Assembly (NCBI RefSeq): GCF_028554725.1
Contig: NC_071667.1
Coordinates: forward strand, 55,731,501 to 55,795,500
Direction of reading: 5' to 3'
DNA length: 64,000 bases
Source: Zeugodacus cucurbitae
Taxonomy: Eukaryota; Arthropoda; Insecta; Diptera; Tephritidae
Shown here: positions 1 to 11,592 of the stretch, in pieces
Layout: every line of letters begins with the position of its first letter
Numbering within the stretch: the first letter of the stretch is position 1
Made by a program: the position numbers and the translations under genes
Notes under the pieces: model-generated
The model's input: the letters and a program-made list of their open reading frames with translations, nothing else
What the model was told of the DNA's origin: nothing
Database searches by the model: none

Positions 1-177
1 GGCATTTTGCTGTTTGTTTGTGTTTGTTTTTACTTTCCACGAAATATATATACAAATAAGCAAGGAATCGGGAACGACTTTGTAGGATTTTATGGACTAT
101 TTGGTAAATATGTTGAATTTGGTTAGTTGCCGCAGCGTTAGAACTTGGTGTTATGTGGTGTGATGTTCATTATTTTA

Positions 178-290
178 TGTTCTAGCAACATGTTGCACAA
201 GAGTAAAATAGTTTTAGTCATCTAACGGTTGTTAGAAACACCTAAAACTAAAAATGATAGATAGGGGGTCAAAGGTATCAAAATTACTCG
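178..290. repeat. Relic of an interspersed repeat
   Basis: The stretch contains a CAACATGTTGCACAAGAGTA motif followed by AACGGTTGTTAGAAACACCTA. These look like the start of the class of dipteran repeats that begin with CTCTCGCAAC-type ends, as in the 1501-2512 element here. The rest of that element is missing. The assignment rests on remembered family resemblance and is weak. The remainder of positions 1-414 is unremarkable AT-rich sequence. Confidence 0.35.
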
Positions 291-414
291 ACGAATTTAT
301 ATTGCTATATTATTGTTGTTGTTGTAGTGATAATATACATATATACTATTGGATGAAAAGACACTCAAGATGAAATGTGAATTACGCTCATGTATTCATA
401 TAAGTTCGACTATG

Positions 415-1159
415 AAAGCATGCCCGACGATTTGGAATCTCAGTGTGCTCTGCCCAATCCATTAAAAGGGAGATCCCACAATCTGTGCCAATTACCGTGG
501 GATAAGCCTCCTTAACATCGCTTATAAGGTTCTATCGAGCGTACTGTGTGAAAGACTAAAGCCCACCGTCAACAAACTGATTGGACCTTATCAGTGTGGC
601 TTTTGACCACCATGCGCTAAATCTTGGAGAAGAGCCGTAAAAAGAGGATCGACACACACCATCGCAAGCTGCAGCACGAAAAGGAGCTGCCTTTATGCCG
701 CGATGTCTAATACGGCTGTGTAAGTTGACGTTGAGCAACACCAAAAGCTCCGTCATGATTGGGAAGGACCTCTCCGAGCCGTTCGATACCAAACGAGGTT
801 TCAGACAAGGTGACTCACTATCGTGTGACTTCTTTAACTTGATGTTGGAAAAAATAATACGAGCTGCAGACCTAAATAGAGAAGGTACAATCTTCTATAA
901 GAGTGTACAGATGCTGGCGTGCGCCGATGATATTGATATCATTGGAAACAACACCCGCGCCGTTAGTTCTGCTTTTTCCAGACTGGTTAAGGAAGCGAAG
1001 CGAATGGGTCTGGAGGTGAATGAGGACAAGACGAAATATCTCCTTTCATCAAACAAACAGTCAACGCATTCGCTGCTTAACTCCCACGTCACTGTTGACA
1101 GTCATAACTTCGAAGTCGTAGATAATTTCGTATACCTGGGAACCAGTTTCATCAGCTGA
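415..1159 (+). pseudogene. RTE-type LINE reverse transcriptase fragment, decayed
   Basis: This stretch is closely similar at DNA level to 12028-12810, the RT core of the LINE at 11.6-13.4 kb. It runs from the CPTIWNLSVLCPIH region through the YADD-type box (here CADDIDIIG, with Tyr changed to Cys at the first position) to YLGTSF. Compared with the other copy it has at least two small deletions, one after QCGF and one before the AAFD segment, plus frameshifts and an early stop. The longest open stretch is 695-1159 (154 codons). It is a dead, 5'- and 3'-truncated retrocopy. The lost Tyr in the catalytic box would itself impair polymerase function. Confidence 0.8.
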
Positions 1160-1500
1160 TTGCTATTTTATCAATAACCACAAGCAAATTTATAGCGTGG
1201 ACAACGGGTCGTTCCAACTCGATTTGTATTCGATTAAGAATTAATTAATTAATTAGTGAAATAAGATTTTTCTTTTGTTTGGTAAATCGATCTAAATCAG
1301 CGCTTTAATCGAGCAAAGGCCGGTTAATTGATCAATTAACTCATGTGCGAAAGGCTATTAATTTGGTACTCAATGTTAATTTTATATGTTATATTTTATA
1401 TCAAAAAACACCTTCAATTAATTCACACGCCTTCAATTCTTAGAAATTGGAAAAGTATCTAATATGCAGTCGGGCAAAATCCCAAGATTTCCCGATTTAT

Positions 1501-2512
1501 TATACTCTCGCAACAAAGTTGCTAGAATTAGAAATGGAGTTATTTATACCAAAGTGATCAGGTTGACGAATGGAGTTCAAATTCGAATGTCTGTCTGTCT
1601 GTCCGTCCGTCTGTGCAAGCTGTAACTTGAGTAAAAATCGAGATATGAAACTTGGTACACGTGTTCCTTGGGACCAGTAGGCTTGCTTTCAAAGATGGAC
1701 GAAATCGGACCACTAGCCACGCCCACAAAATGGTGAAAACCGAAAACATACAAAATGCCATAACTAAGTCATAGTCATTTCGTACAAAGGATCGCACTAG
1801 GAAGGGGCATATACGGATGTAATTTTTTTGGGAAAGTGGGCGTGGCTCTGCCCTCTACTAAGTTTTTTATACATATCTTGTAAACTACTAAAGCTATATC
1901 AACCAATCTTTCTACAGTCGTTTCTTATACGTTTCTTATACAGTCCAAAATGGAGGAAATCGGATTAAAACCACGTCCACCTCCCATTCAAAAGTTATGT
2001 TGAAAACCACTAAACATTATTTTTTTACATCAGTAAGAAAAAAACACCAGAAACTTTAAATTTCATCATATATAAGGTACAAAAGGGTTGCATTCAAATT
2101 GCCCCACTGGGTCAAAAACCATATCTCCAAAACTACTCGACTAATTTCAGTCAAATTTGGTTTGTAATATTTTGCTTGCATCCTAATGATATGTTGTGAA
2201 AATAGGCCAAATCGGTTCACAACCACGCCTACTTCCTATATAGCAAATCTTTGAAGTCGATCTTAATATTTACAATATGTAAAATAAGCACAGAACTTTG
2301 CATAAATACTGCATTTATAGTGTGACATCCCTTTCTAAAAAGCATCGAAATCCCACATATATCGAACATAAGGACCTCAGTGCTTCTCCTATATATACCT
2401 AATATTAGGATTTCCAACTTTCAACTTTATACCATATATATGACGAAAATGTTGATCAAATTGTGTATTATATAATATAAATAAAGTTAAATAAATAAAT
2501 TGCGAGAGTATA
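1501..2512. repeat. Interspersed repeat with inverted ends and a GTCY microsatellite
   Basis: The element is bounded by TATACTCTCGCAAC at the left and its complement TTGCGAGAGTATA at the right, about 1.0 kb apart. Near the left end is a run of GTCT/GTCC units (about 1590-1615), followed by phrases seen in many Drosophila repeats such as CGGACCACTAGCCACGCCCAC and GGGCGTGGCTCTGCCC. No transposase-like reading frame is present; the small ORFs inside are chance. The GTCY tract plus conserved flank is the hallmark of the mini-me/proto-microsatellite repeats described in flies, so this is probably a related non-autonomous element. Confidence 0.6.
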
Positions 2513-3999
2513 AAATGTTCAAACTTAGCACCTCCTTACTTTTTTTAAATAGCATTATCCATATGACCAGTAAAAAATTGAGGGCATGAATGAAGCTAAA
2601 CAACGAGGGTGAGCCAATTACTTACAGATTTTAAAATCTGCGACAAAAATTCTAAAAAATCAGTTTATTTATAAACTAAAATATTCCAAGAATTTTCTTG
2701 TTTCGTTCCATGTTATTACAAACTAATGCTATGCTACAACAACAAAAACTGAGTAATATAATGAATTTTTGTTTAAAATTTTAAACTGGGAAATTTTACA
2801 TATTTTTTTAATATTTTTATGAATACATATCTATATTTCCTATATGCATTTAACGGTATATGATAACATCTGACACCTTTTGCTAGCATGATTATTATAA
2901 ACAAAGACTCTTCAAAAAAAAAAATATTTCATCATAAATATTACAAACATTAATAAGTGCGTCAAATTAGTCTTAGTAGCCAGCTAGAGGCGCTTCCCTG
3001 AGAGCTTGGCAGTTAGCAACAAACGTGCAAATACAAAAACCAAAAAAAAAACGCTGCCAGAAAAGGCATGTAGATAGCAAGATAAAAAATATAAAAATAC
3101 ATATGTACACATATTATTTCTAGAGCAATAAATTATTTATTATTTACTCTAAAGCATTAGAAACATTTAAAACGGTGGATGACAGTAGGCCACAGCAAAT
3201 GACAACGTCGTGCCATGACAAATTAAATAAAAGAAGCGCTGGCGCGCGAAAGCAGATAAAAAATGAAAGATTGTGAAAAATATTATGAATTTTTAAAGAG
3301 AAGATGTGCAAGAGCTTAATTTTGTTTTTGTCAAGTGAGTAGGCAAATTTTTTCCTTTTTTAATTTTGATGCGATGTAAAAAAATAATTTTGAATTTTAA
3401 TATTAAATACATAGAAAAGTATTTGCTCTAAAAATTAACTAAATATAATTAGAATAACGGTACAAAGAGCGAATAGTCAGAGTAGAAGTTCATAGATATG
3501 TGTCTAAATGATATTCATATTCTCTATATATATTAATTAATCGATAATTATTTAGCTACAAACAGAATTAGAATATTTTTGACACCCAATTTGTGCAAGA
3601 GTTGCACGTGAAAATATGATTCAAAACATACAAAGTAACAATCCACATTTATCTGCGGCCATGAATGACCGAACTAAAAGATTAGAATTCGCAGTAAACA
3701 AATTGCGCATGCGACATACACAACAACACAACAACGAATGGCAATTGACGTTGATGGCAGCGTGTTTGGCATACTAATTACACTTAATAATTGAGAATAA
3801 ATCAACAAAAGCGAAATAAAAATATTTATGAATATAAGTACATATATATGTATGTATGCGAATAAACATACAAGAATAATTACAAAATTTTAATAAATTA
3901 ATTATTTAGGAAAAAAATTTTAAATCACAAAAAAAATCATGAAAAATTTTGGAAGCATCGAGTTTAATGGAAATCAAAAATCGACAAATTCACATTATA
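2513..3999. other. AT-rich intergenic sequence, no gene seen
   Basis: No long reading frame and no recognisable protein. A slightly GC-richer patch at 2985-3060 (AGCTAGAGGCGCTTCCCTGAG) and another at 3235-3250 stand out from the AT-rich background, but neither matches anything I recognise. Confidence 0.5.
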
Positions 4000-5562
4000 C
4001 AGTTATGTGAAAAATAATAAGGACAGTGCCCTAGTGTAGATGAAGTCAATGTCCATCTATTTCTATATGAGGGCATCTGTCTTTGATGACTAATGAAGCA
4101 AATTTATTGACAACATATTCAAATTAAATGTTTCTTTAGTTTTACGAAGATTTAGCAAAGCTTTGCATTATATTTTATTTTATTTTTTTTTAATTTTTTT
4201 TTAATAATAAGGACACATCAAGTTTTACTAAAAAAATTACAATATCAAAAATAAAAATGAAACTGGGTTTCCTTCAATTGTGTTAACATTAGTTTCAAAA
4301 AATTAGTTTAAAATGTTTTTTGCATATTCATGGTTGTTTAAATTGGATCCATATCGCTTAGGCATAGAGTACACTAGGTTTTGGCAGATTAAAACCGGAA
4401 ATGCGTTCTAGAATTCTGAAAAATTCATTGTATTTCACTGTTTCCACAAAATGTTCTATGGAATTTAGATCCGGGGAATGCGGTGGCCACTCCACCATAT
4501 TGAAGTTGTTGAACCCCAAACCGCTCATTTGTACAATTAGCCGTGAGTTTTGGCTCGTTGTCTTAATGGATTATCCGCCTAAGGGCCATATTATCTTCAG
4601 AATACTGTCTCATACATTTGTGGAGTATCACTACATAATGGGTTGCCTATATATTGCCCAGTAAGCTATATCCCCAAACCATAATTTTTTCCGCACCATA
4701 TTTAGCGGTCTTTATCGTATACTTAGAGTTTTAAACTTAGTTTTTTGGGCTTTTTTATATGATAAATACCTCATTTAGAACTAGATAACCTCACATTTGT
4801 TTTGTCAGACTAGGGATTGTCTAAGCCCATATCCTTCAGCACACATTAGTGTTTGTTACACTTTAATTTTTGGCAACATAGGCTTATTTCTTGGGCTTAG
4901 GGGTTTGAGACCTTCATTTGTAAGCACCCTGAGGATAGATGATGGGTCAACATCAATATTAAAATGATATTTAATTTGTTTTGAAGAAATAAATGAATTA
5001 TTCTCATCACAGGTAAATATATTTTTTGCAGGACAATGATATTTTGGGCTTCCGCGATACGTGTTTCAATCTTTGGAACTCCTGTAATTGTTTATTCAAC
5101 CATTGTTTTTGAATCTTAAATTAAATTTGCTACTTTTCTGTACAAATTTCAATGTCTGACAAATTTTTTTAAATGTTGTCGGATAATACGGCTGCCCCTT
5201 TCCTATATTTTTTCAATAAAGAAAATAATCTGGTTCTAATTGATTGATATTGGAATTTAAAGTATTATCCTTACATTATCTTTGAAAATAAACACGTTTT
5301 ACTAAAAATACTTTCATTATTATATTGAAACGACAGACTGTCCTTATTAAAACGCACACCCGTATATTGAACTTGTTGAACAAAAAATGGCTGGTTACGA
5401 AATGTGTGCAAAAAAATTACAATTTTCTTATGGAATTTGTTTTTATAAATATTGAGTAATAAAAAAAAATTCCATAGCTGGAAAAAATTTTCATGCTTTA
5501 GTAAAATTGTACTGAAATTTACTTTTTATTCATCACTGTCCTTATTATTTTTCACATAACTG
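4000..5562 (-). mobile_element. Tc1-type DNA transposon with perfect 29-bp TIRs, transposase decayed
   Basis: The left end (4000-4028, starting CAGTTATGTGAAAAATAATA) and right end (5534-5562) are perfect 29-bp inverted repeats. The element is flanked by TA on both sides, the target duplication of Tc1/mariner elements. Total length is 1563 bp, right for an autonomous Tc1 element. Reading the minus strand gives broken pieces of Tc1 transposase in order: a KIMVWGYS block (about 4670-4690), a QDNEPKLT-like block containing the second catalytic Asp (about 4560-4600), and WPPHSPDLNSIEH with the third acidic position region (about 4450-4490). The pieces lie in different frames with stops between them, so the transposase is inactive, yet the ends are unchanged and could still be bound in trans. 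Confidence 0.85.
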
Positions 5563-6361
5563 TATGTAGTTTAGTAGCAAGCGAAAGCGAGACAACTTGA
5601 TCCACAACATCATCGAATACATCGACGAATTAAAAGATTGCAGTTTTGGGATCGGATTTATAATTATTAACATTTACTTGGAAGAGAAGTGCAAATAACT
5701 CAGTGAAGGTCCGTTATTTGTATGCCAAATTTCTCTTCAAATCGATAATATTCCAAAAATAAGAATGATTAAACTAAAATTATCGAAATCTAGATGTTTT
5801 TCGATTCAAAAATATTTTTGAACTACCGTTACGTTACACTATACAACGTGTTGAACGAATTGTATCGCCCGGTAATACAGCACTATAACAACAGAATTTA
5901 ATGGCGTCAATTCAGCTTCGTAATATCGACGACATTTGATGTTGGAAACCTGGTGTACCGAAACATATATAACCCATAATAATTTTGCCTTTATTGCTAA
6001 TAGAACCATTAGATGTTTTCAGTTATCTAAGATCAAAAGTCTTATCCACGAAGGCATTGAACTATGTGGCTCTTCATTTGTCAAAAACCTGTTTGACTCA
6101 TAGTTAGGCTTAAATTAGACCTTCGAAAAATTTACCGTTGGGGTTAGGTAAATTTTTAATACAATTATTTTTCTAAAGCGAATTGTAAAGAAGGCTCTTA
6201 TAAACCATAATATTTCTGTCAATAATACTATTTATAATGGAAACCACCTATATAAAGAAAATATTCACTCTTCTTAATTTTTAAATAGTTCACTAGCATT
6301 ACACATCATTTTCGGGAACAACACTAATTTGTACACTCGCGTAGTCTGAAATCACCACAAC
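5563..6361. other. Intergenic sequence downstream of the glutamine-rich gene
   Basis: AT-rich sequence without a convincing reading frame. The last ~100 bases before 6362 would be the 3' UTR of the minus-strand glutamine-rich gene. Confidence 0.4.
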
Positions 6362-7645
6362 TTACACAAAATCCTCAATATCCACGCAGCTGATGAAGTG
6401 ACAGGGTTCATAATTGTTCTCGTTGTCACCGTAGCAATATGAATATGACCACGGAGCATTACCACGGCATGGGGCATGGCCCAACAGACGTTGGACATTC
6501 ACACCGGGTGCACCGATCGGTGCTTGCTGCTGGCAGCAAACGCCCGAACGCTCCGGCATTGGCGCCGAATAACCGCCATTGCTGTAGTTTTGCATAGAAT
6601 ATGCCGGCCGCTGCACGGCTGGCATTTGATTGGAAAAATTGGCGTGTGGATTCATATTTTGTTGCTGATACAGCGATTGTGGATATTGTTGTGGCTGATA
6701 GCCAGTCGGTCTTTGCAACTGTTGAATCGGTTGATATGGATTTCGACCAAACTGTTGTTGTTGTTGCGGCGAGAAAATCTTCACCGGCTGTAGTGGTTGC
6801 TGTGGCAACGGGTATTGTTGTTGTTGTTGCTGAAATTGTTGCATTGACACCTGTTGCTGTTGTTGCATTGGGAGCGGTTGTTGTTGCTGCATTGACAGCT
6901 GTTGTTGTTGTTGAATTGGTAACTGATGTTGTTGCTGCATTGACAGATGTGGTTGTTGTAGATTATTGTTGAATGCATTTTGTGGCACAGTTTGATTGAT
7001 TGGATACGTAATGCCCGGCACCACCTCAAGTGCCGGATAATTACGCGGCGGATGTACAGTTACACCACCGTACATTTGATCTTCGCGTTGGTAAGCATAA
7101 TTACGTTGCTGCGGTGGATTTTGTGGTTGTTGGGGCATAGCCATATGCGGTTGCTGTGGCGGTTGGTGGGGGTTGTGAGGCTCCAACATATGCCCATTCG
7201 TTTGCGACACCTGCGGCTGGTGGTGCTGCTGTGGCAACTCTAAAGCACACTCGCCATTATGGCAGCCACCACTGACGTCGCCTTCACCACCCGCGCAAGT
7301 GCTGCGAAATCCGAAATCAGCAAAACTCAACTGTTGTTCTTGTTGTTGCAATTCCGTCGGCACTTGTGCATAGTACTGATTAGGATTATTAATGTCAGCC
7401 TCCGCGCTAGTGTACAATGATTTATCATGTAATTGCGTCGAATTTTCAGCAACGTATTCCGATTGATTTTGTTGTAAATTGTCGTGTGTTGTTGTTGTTG
7501 ACATCGCAACATTGTTGTTGCGATGTTCACACTCATACTCCTGACACTCGGTACAAAGGGTATTCAACTCTTTATCGAAATCCTCATCGAAGAGGGAGTA
7601 AGCCTCCTCGACGAAATTGAGCCACGAATTCTGATTGCCGTACAT
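6362..7645 (-). CDS. Glutamine-rich protein of unknown function, intronless
   Basis: A single open frame of 427 codons starts at ATG 7645. The N-terminus is acidic (EEAYSLFDEDFDKELN, about residues 13-28) and is followed by a small cysteine cluster (C31, C34, C39). The middle (about residues 150-350) is dominated by Gln runs mixed with Pro, Met, Leu and His, encoded by interrupted CAA/CAG repeats. The C-terminus changes character: aromatic, Cys-containing and compositionally complex (PWSYSYCYG, then EPCHFISCVDIEDFV at the very end). The complex ends flanking a low-complexity middle argue for a real protein rather than a chance frame. Such Gln-rich proteins are often transcriptional or RNA regulators, but I recognise no domain and assign no function. 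Long antisense frames here are artefacts of the repeats. Confidence 0.8.
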   Translation of the reverse strand: MYGNQNSWLNFVEEAYSLFDEDFDKELNTLCTECQEYECEHRNNNVAMSTTTTHDNLQQNQSEYVAENSTQLHDKSLYTSAEADINNPNQYYAQVPTELQQQEQQLSFADFGFRSTCAGGEGDVSGGCHNGECALELPQQHHQPQVSQTNGHMLEPHNPHQPPQQPHMAMPQQPQNPPQQRNYAYQREDQMYGGVTVHPPRNYPALEVVPGITYPINQTVPQNAFNNNLQQPHLSMQQQHQLPIQQQQQLSMQQQQPLPMQQQQQVSMQQFQQQQQQYPLPQQPLQPVKIFSPQQQQQFGRNPYQPIQQLQRPTGYQPQQYPQSLYQQQNMNPHANFSNQMPAVQRPAYSMQNYSNGGYSAPMPERSGVCCQQQAPIGAPGVNVQRLLGHAPCRGNAPWSYSYCYGDNENNYEPCHFISCVDIEDFV

Positions 7646-8577
7646 TTTTGTTGTTTTTAAGGGTTTTATTGAAAAGAAAATATTTTTAAAAATTGAACTT
7701 TCAATTATTTGCTGTTTTCAAATCAATAATATATAAGTAACTTGTTATTATTGTGTTGCGGTTTTCACTTGCGTTTGGGGATTTGTTGTCTCTGTCAACA
7801 TTAAAAACACTACACTTTGTCGCCCAATAAATAGGCCTTGTTTTGCACTACACCTTTTTCGGCAGCGTTTTCTCTTATACAATTTTGTTTTTTTTTTTCA
7901 CAGAATTTCACAATTAGTATTAGTATTCAATATTTGGTAGGAAAAAAAATTTGTTTTCGAACAGGTCAATAGTTGAGCGAGCGTAAGATAGCGACGAACG
8001 ACTGATCAGTACCCACGACAGTGACTATTCAAAATGAGCGAAAAACCTCGATTATTTCAAAATTAATAACACACGAAAATCGCTCAGCACCAAAGCAGCT
8101 TGCGGGAGAATAATATGAAAGTTATACTAAAAAATAGTCTATATGTATGTATGTATTTTAGCATTACTTCGGCTACTCGGTACAATGTAAAAAAGTGCTC
8201 TAACACTTATCACATTTAAATAAAAGTACATATGTACACACATACAATCTAATGAAAATAACAACTAAATAAATTCACAGGCAAAAACCTTATCAGTCTG
8301 GAGCATGGCACTGATAAGATATCACTCAATTGAGGCGTAAGAGCGTAAAAGAGAAGACATGCTGCGTGCGACACTGATGAGAGTGAGAGCCTGTTTCAAA
8401 ATGACTGAAAGAGAAAAGTCTATTGTTGCAAACATACATATGTATAGGAATAACGGTAGAGTTGTTGTTGCTAATTTATTTAAGGCTACTGAAATAATGT
8501 GTCTCCGTGAATGAAACGTAGAAGCCAAAAATTTTGATCATATCTTACTTGGGTTTTCCAAAATTTCGCTATATTTT
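7646..8577. other. 5' flank of the glutamine-rich gene and intergenic DNA
   Basis: Holds the presumed 5' UTR (7646 to about 8003) and AT-rich upstream sequence. The short minus-strand ORF at 8322-8528 has no features of a real protein. Confidence 0.4.
7990..8015 (-). promoter_or_regulatory. Possible initiator of the glutamine-rich gene
   Basis: On the minus strand this reads ACTGATCAGTCGTTCGTCG. The TCAGTCG core matches the arthropod initiator, about 360 bp upstream of the ATG at 7645. No TATA box or clear downstream element was found at the expected spacing, so this is only a candidate start site. Confidence 0.3.
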
Positions 8578-8894
8578 TTGGCAAACTACTCACCAAAATT
8601 GTTAATATCAAATACATGAAAACCATATTGAGCCAATTGCACACTCACACAGGTGGAAAAAGGTCGAAATTAAAAATTGATTAGGAATTTGTTTTTTTTT
8701 TTTCGTTCGCATTCCTAACTGTGTCGTAGCAAATTCAGATTAAATGCAATGCAAACCTCAAGTAGATTTTTATTAGCGTTATTTTTAGTATATCTGATTG
8801 ATTTAATTGACTATCATCATTAAAATCTAAGAGTTCATTATAATTTTTTGTTGTAAGGTATATACCATACCACCAATTCGGGTTTCGTGCTAAA

Positions 8895-9880
8895 CATGGC
8901 ACAGTAGAGTACAAGTTTTATTTAATAATACATTATCCGATTCAATTAGTGTCACTTCAGGGGTTCCACAGGGTAGTCATCTCGGCCCGATTCTGTTCTT
9001 CTTGTTCATTAATGATATACCTTCAGTAATTAAGTTTTCAGAAATTTTATTATATGCGGATGATGTAAAACTTTTTAAATCATATACTTCTCATAACGAA
9101 AGGACTGAGTTGCAATCGGATTTAAATAATTTAGTTACTTGGTGTCACAAAAATGATATGCCACTGAATCTTAAAAAATGTAAAACGATGTGCTTTTCCC
9201 GTAGAACTGTTGATCTTTCCCCCTATGTAATAAATAACTTCAGTTTAGAGCAAGTTTTTAGCTTTCTTGATTTAGGAGTTAATATGGACCCTAAACTAAA
9301 TTTTAATTCTCATGTAAATTCAATTGTCTTAAAAGCTAAAGGTGCTCTTAGCTTTGTTAATCGTTGGTCTAAAGAATTTAGTGATCCGTATATTACTAAA
9401 ATTCTTTTTACAACATTGGTAAGGCCTATATTGGAGTATGGTTCTGTGGTATGGAATCCTAGCTATCAATCCCATTCTGATAAGCTTGAGTCCGTTCAAA
9501 AACAATTTTTACTTTTTGCTTTAGGCCACTTACATTGGTATTCAACATTGTATCTTCCCCCGTATACTAGTCGTTTAAAACTTATAAATCTTCCCACACT
9601 CACTAATCGTAGAGAAATGCTAGGTATAATATTCCTAGTAAAACTTCTGAATGGTTTAGTTTGTAGTTCATTCCTTTTGTCTGATATTAAGTTTAATGTC
9701 CCATTGCGTTCATCCAGGCAGTTTAGACCATTATTTCTAAAATCTTCTAGAACAAATTTTGAGTTAAATGAACCATTCTGCCGAATATGTCATGATTTTA
9801 ATTCGCATTCCAGCACATTTGATCCATCTGACTCAATATTTAGCATCAAAAAAACTATTTTGTCTTCTCTTAATAAATAA
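8895..9880 (+). pseudogene. Jockey-type non-LTR retrotransposon RT, C-terminal half
   Basis: The open frame runs from a stop just before about 8895 to 9880. It includes SGVPQGSHLGPILFFLFIND (about 8957-9016, upstream of any Met) and the catalytic YADD box (YADDVKLFKS, about 9050). It continues through the thumb-like CKTMCFSR and LDLGVNMDPKLNFNSH blocks to the C-terminal end. These are the motifs of jockey/I-clade reverse transcriptases. The N-terminal endonuclease and the first RT blocks are missing, as expected from 5' truncation at insertion. The frame is uninterrupted, so the insertion is relatively young compared with the host mariner it sits in. Confidence 0.85.
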
Positions 9881-9959
9881 TATTCAGAAATTTTTAACTT
9901 TTTGTTTTTATAAATTTTTAAATCTCAGCTGTTGAAATGTTTCTTTCTGTAGCTGAGCA

Positions 9960-10643
9960 GTTTGAGAACCGGACGCTTAAAAATCTCTTGCCTTTCTAGA
10001 CTCGGCAAATTCCGCTCGTATGCGGACTGCGCAATGTATTAGTACCCCAAGCGAATGAAGAAACTTATCTTGGGATTCACCTGGATCGAAGGCTTACGTG
10101 GCGGAAACATATAGCGAGTAAAGTAACTTGCATGAAATTAAGAGCATCAAATTTAAATTGGCTTCTAAACAAAAATTCTAAACTTAGCCTAGACAACAAA
10201 GTCCTGTTATACAATGCAATCATAAAACCGATTTGGATGTATGGTATTCAACTGTGGGGTACGACCTGTGCAACCAACATTGATATAATTCAGAGATTCC
10301 AATCTAAAATGCTTAGAACAATAACGGGTTCACCATGGTACATGCCTAATGAAAATATCCATAAGGATCTTGATATTACTATGGTAAAGAAGGAAATAGA
10401 GGACAGCAGAAAGAAATATATTTCTAAACTTCGTGAACATCCAAACCCATTGGCAAATGCCTTGGTACATTCCAATCAAACTCGTTTAAAAAGAAGAGAC
10501 CTGCCTACTAAAGAGCAACATTCTACCAAAAAGCTCAAACACATTCTTGAGCTTACTTAGTTGTAAATAGATTTAAGATTTTAATACTTATTGTTAGGCT
10601 TTAAACAAAGCAGATTCAATAAATAAAGAAATATTGAAAAAAA
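9960..10643 (+). pseudogene. Second jockey-type RT fragment, C-terminal end with poly(A)
   Basis: The frame reads from about 10030 (VLVPQANEETYLGIHLDRRLTW) to the stop at 10560. It is the standard C-terminal part of jockey-clade RT, with YLGIHLD, LLYNAIIKPIWMYGIQLWG and QRFQSKMLRTITG blocks. The 3' UTR ends in AATAAATAAAG and a short A run at 10636-10643, the expected 3' signature of a non-LTR element. It differs in sequence from the preceding RT fragment, so it is a separate family or insertion lying directly behind it in the same orientation. Confidence 0.8.
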
Positions 10644-11592
10644 AGTATATTCATTCTATTACATAGAGATTGATAAAAATTGTATTCTTGTATAAATTGA
10701 TCTCAGTCTTGAGCCCACAAATATAATTGATCGAAGGGTGTATGATCAGAGTCCAGCTTCTCAAGCAAATGATAACGAGCACAGGTAATCTCAAACTATA
10801 AACCCTATTGAAGTACTATAGATCTGAAGAACCTGAAATTGTGATAAAAAATGGGGCCAGAGTACGATTTGCGCTTCGATCTAATGTACAAAATATATAT
10901 TATTGTAAGTGCATACTTCTATTTGACAAATAAAATTAACAAAAACTATTATTCATAGATAATAGAAGACAGTATCAACTGTACCGAGTAGGAGTACGCC
11001 AATAGAAATTTTGTAATTTTACCTAACCTAACCAACCATCGGACAATGCATTTTGATCAGTGAGCCCCGGAGACAATGAATCCCTGGCATGTCTAAAAAG
11101 ACGCTTACCCACGAAAATATTTTGGATGACCCTAAGCGATTTACTTTGACACCAATCAATGAAAACAATTGATCCCACCCTATTGCATGGAACTGTATAT
11201 ATAGCACAAATGATCCATGGAATAACATCTGCGTTCCGATTTCAATACTAGAGAATTCATAAATATTTTGTATTTTTTAATTGGTCGATGTTGTTCCAGT
11301 AATTTTGATTCCAAACATGCTTCACGCTATAGAAGGCCAATTGTCAAAAAATATCGTTGAAATAGTGCAAACGCAGAGTTCGACCATAAAGTAAGCACTG
11401 TTTCAATTAACGAAGATATAAACAATGCACAAAAACCCATTTAGAACCATATAAATATGACTGGATAAAAAAGAAGTATGGTTAGAGGTAAAAATCCACA
11501 CGGTCCGAACTTCCATCTTCTAATCGTCGCTAAATCGCAACAAAATCGATACATTTCTGAAGCAGATGAGTACGCATTTGTAGACAAAAAAA

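Larger units (their letters stand above)
8578..11592. mobile_element. Decayed mariner copy A, split by a nested retroelement insertion
   Basis: Two segments, about 8578-8864 and 10644-11592, align collinearly with the uninterrupted copy B at about 14355-15500; for example the block around TTGAGCCAATTGCACAC, and the block containing GATCGAAGGGTGTATGATCA. The gap in copy A is exactly filled by the RT fragments at 8865-10643. A short GTATAT occurs at both edges (8858-8863 and 10644-10649) and is a likely target-site duplication. The right part ends in translated mariner remnants on the plus strand (NPHGPNFHLLIVAKSQQNRY, equivalent to the region between the DNA-binding and catalytic domains of mariner transposases). 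It is cut off at 11592 by the RTE-type LINE. Confidence 0.65.

Noticed and set aside
6476..7243. Several plus-strand ORFs opposite the glutamine-rich gene
   Set aside because: They are antisense reads of CAA/CAG repeats (Val/Leu/Ala-rich) with no independent features.
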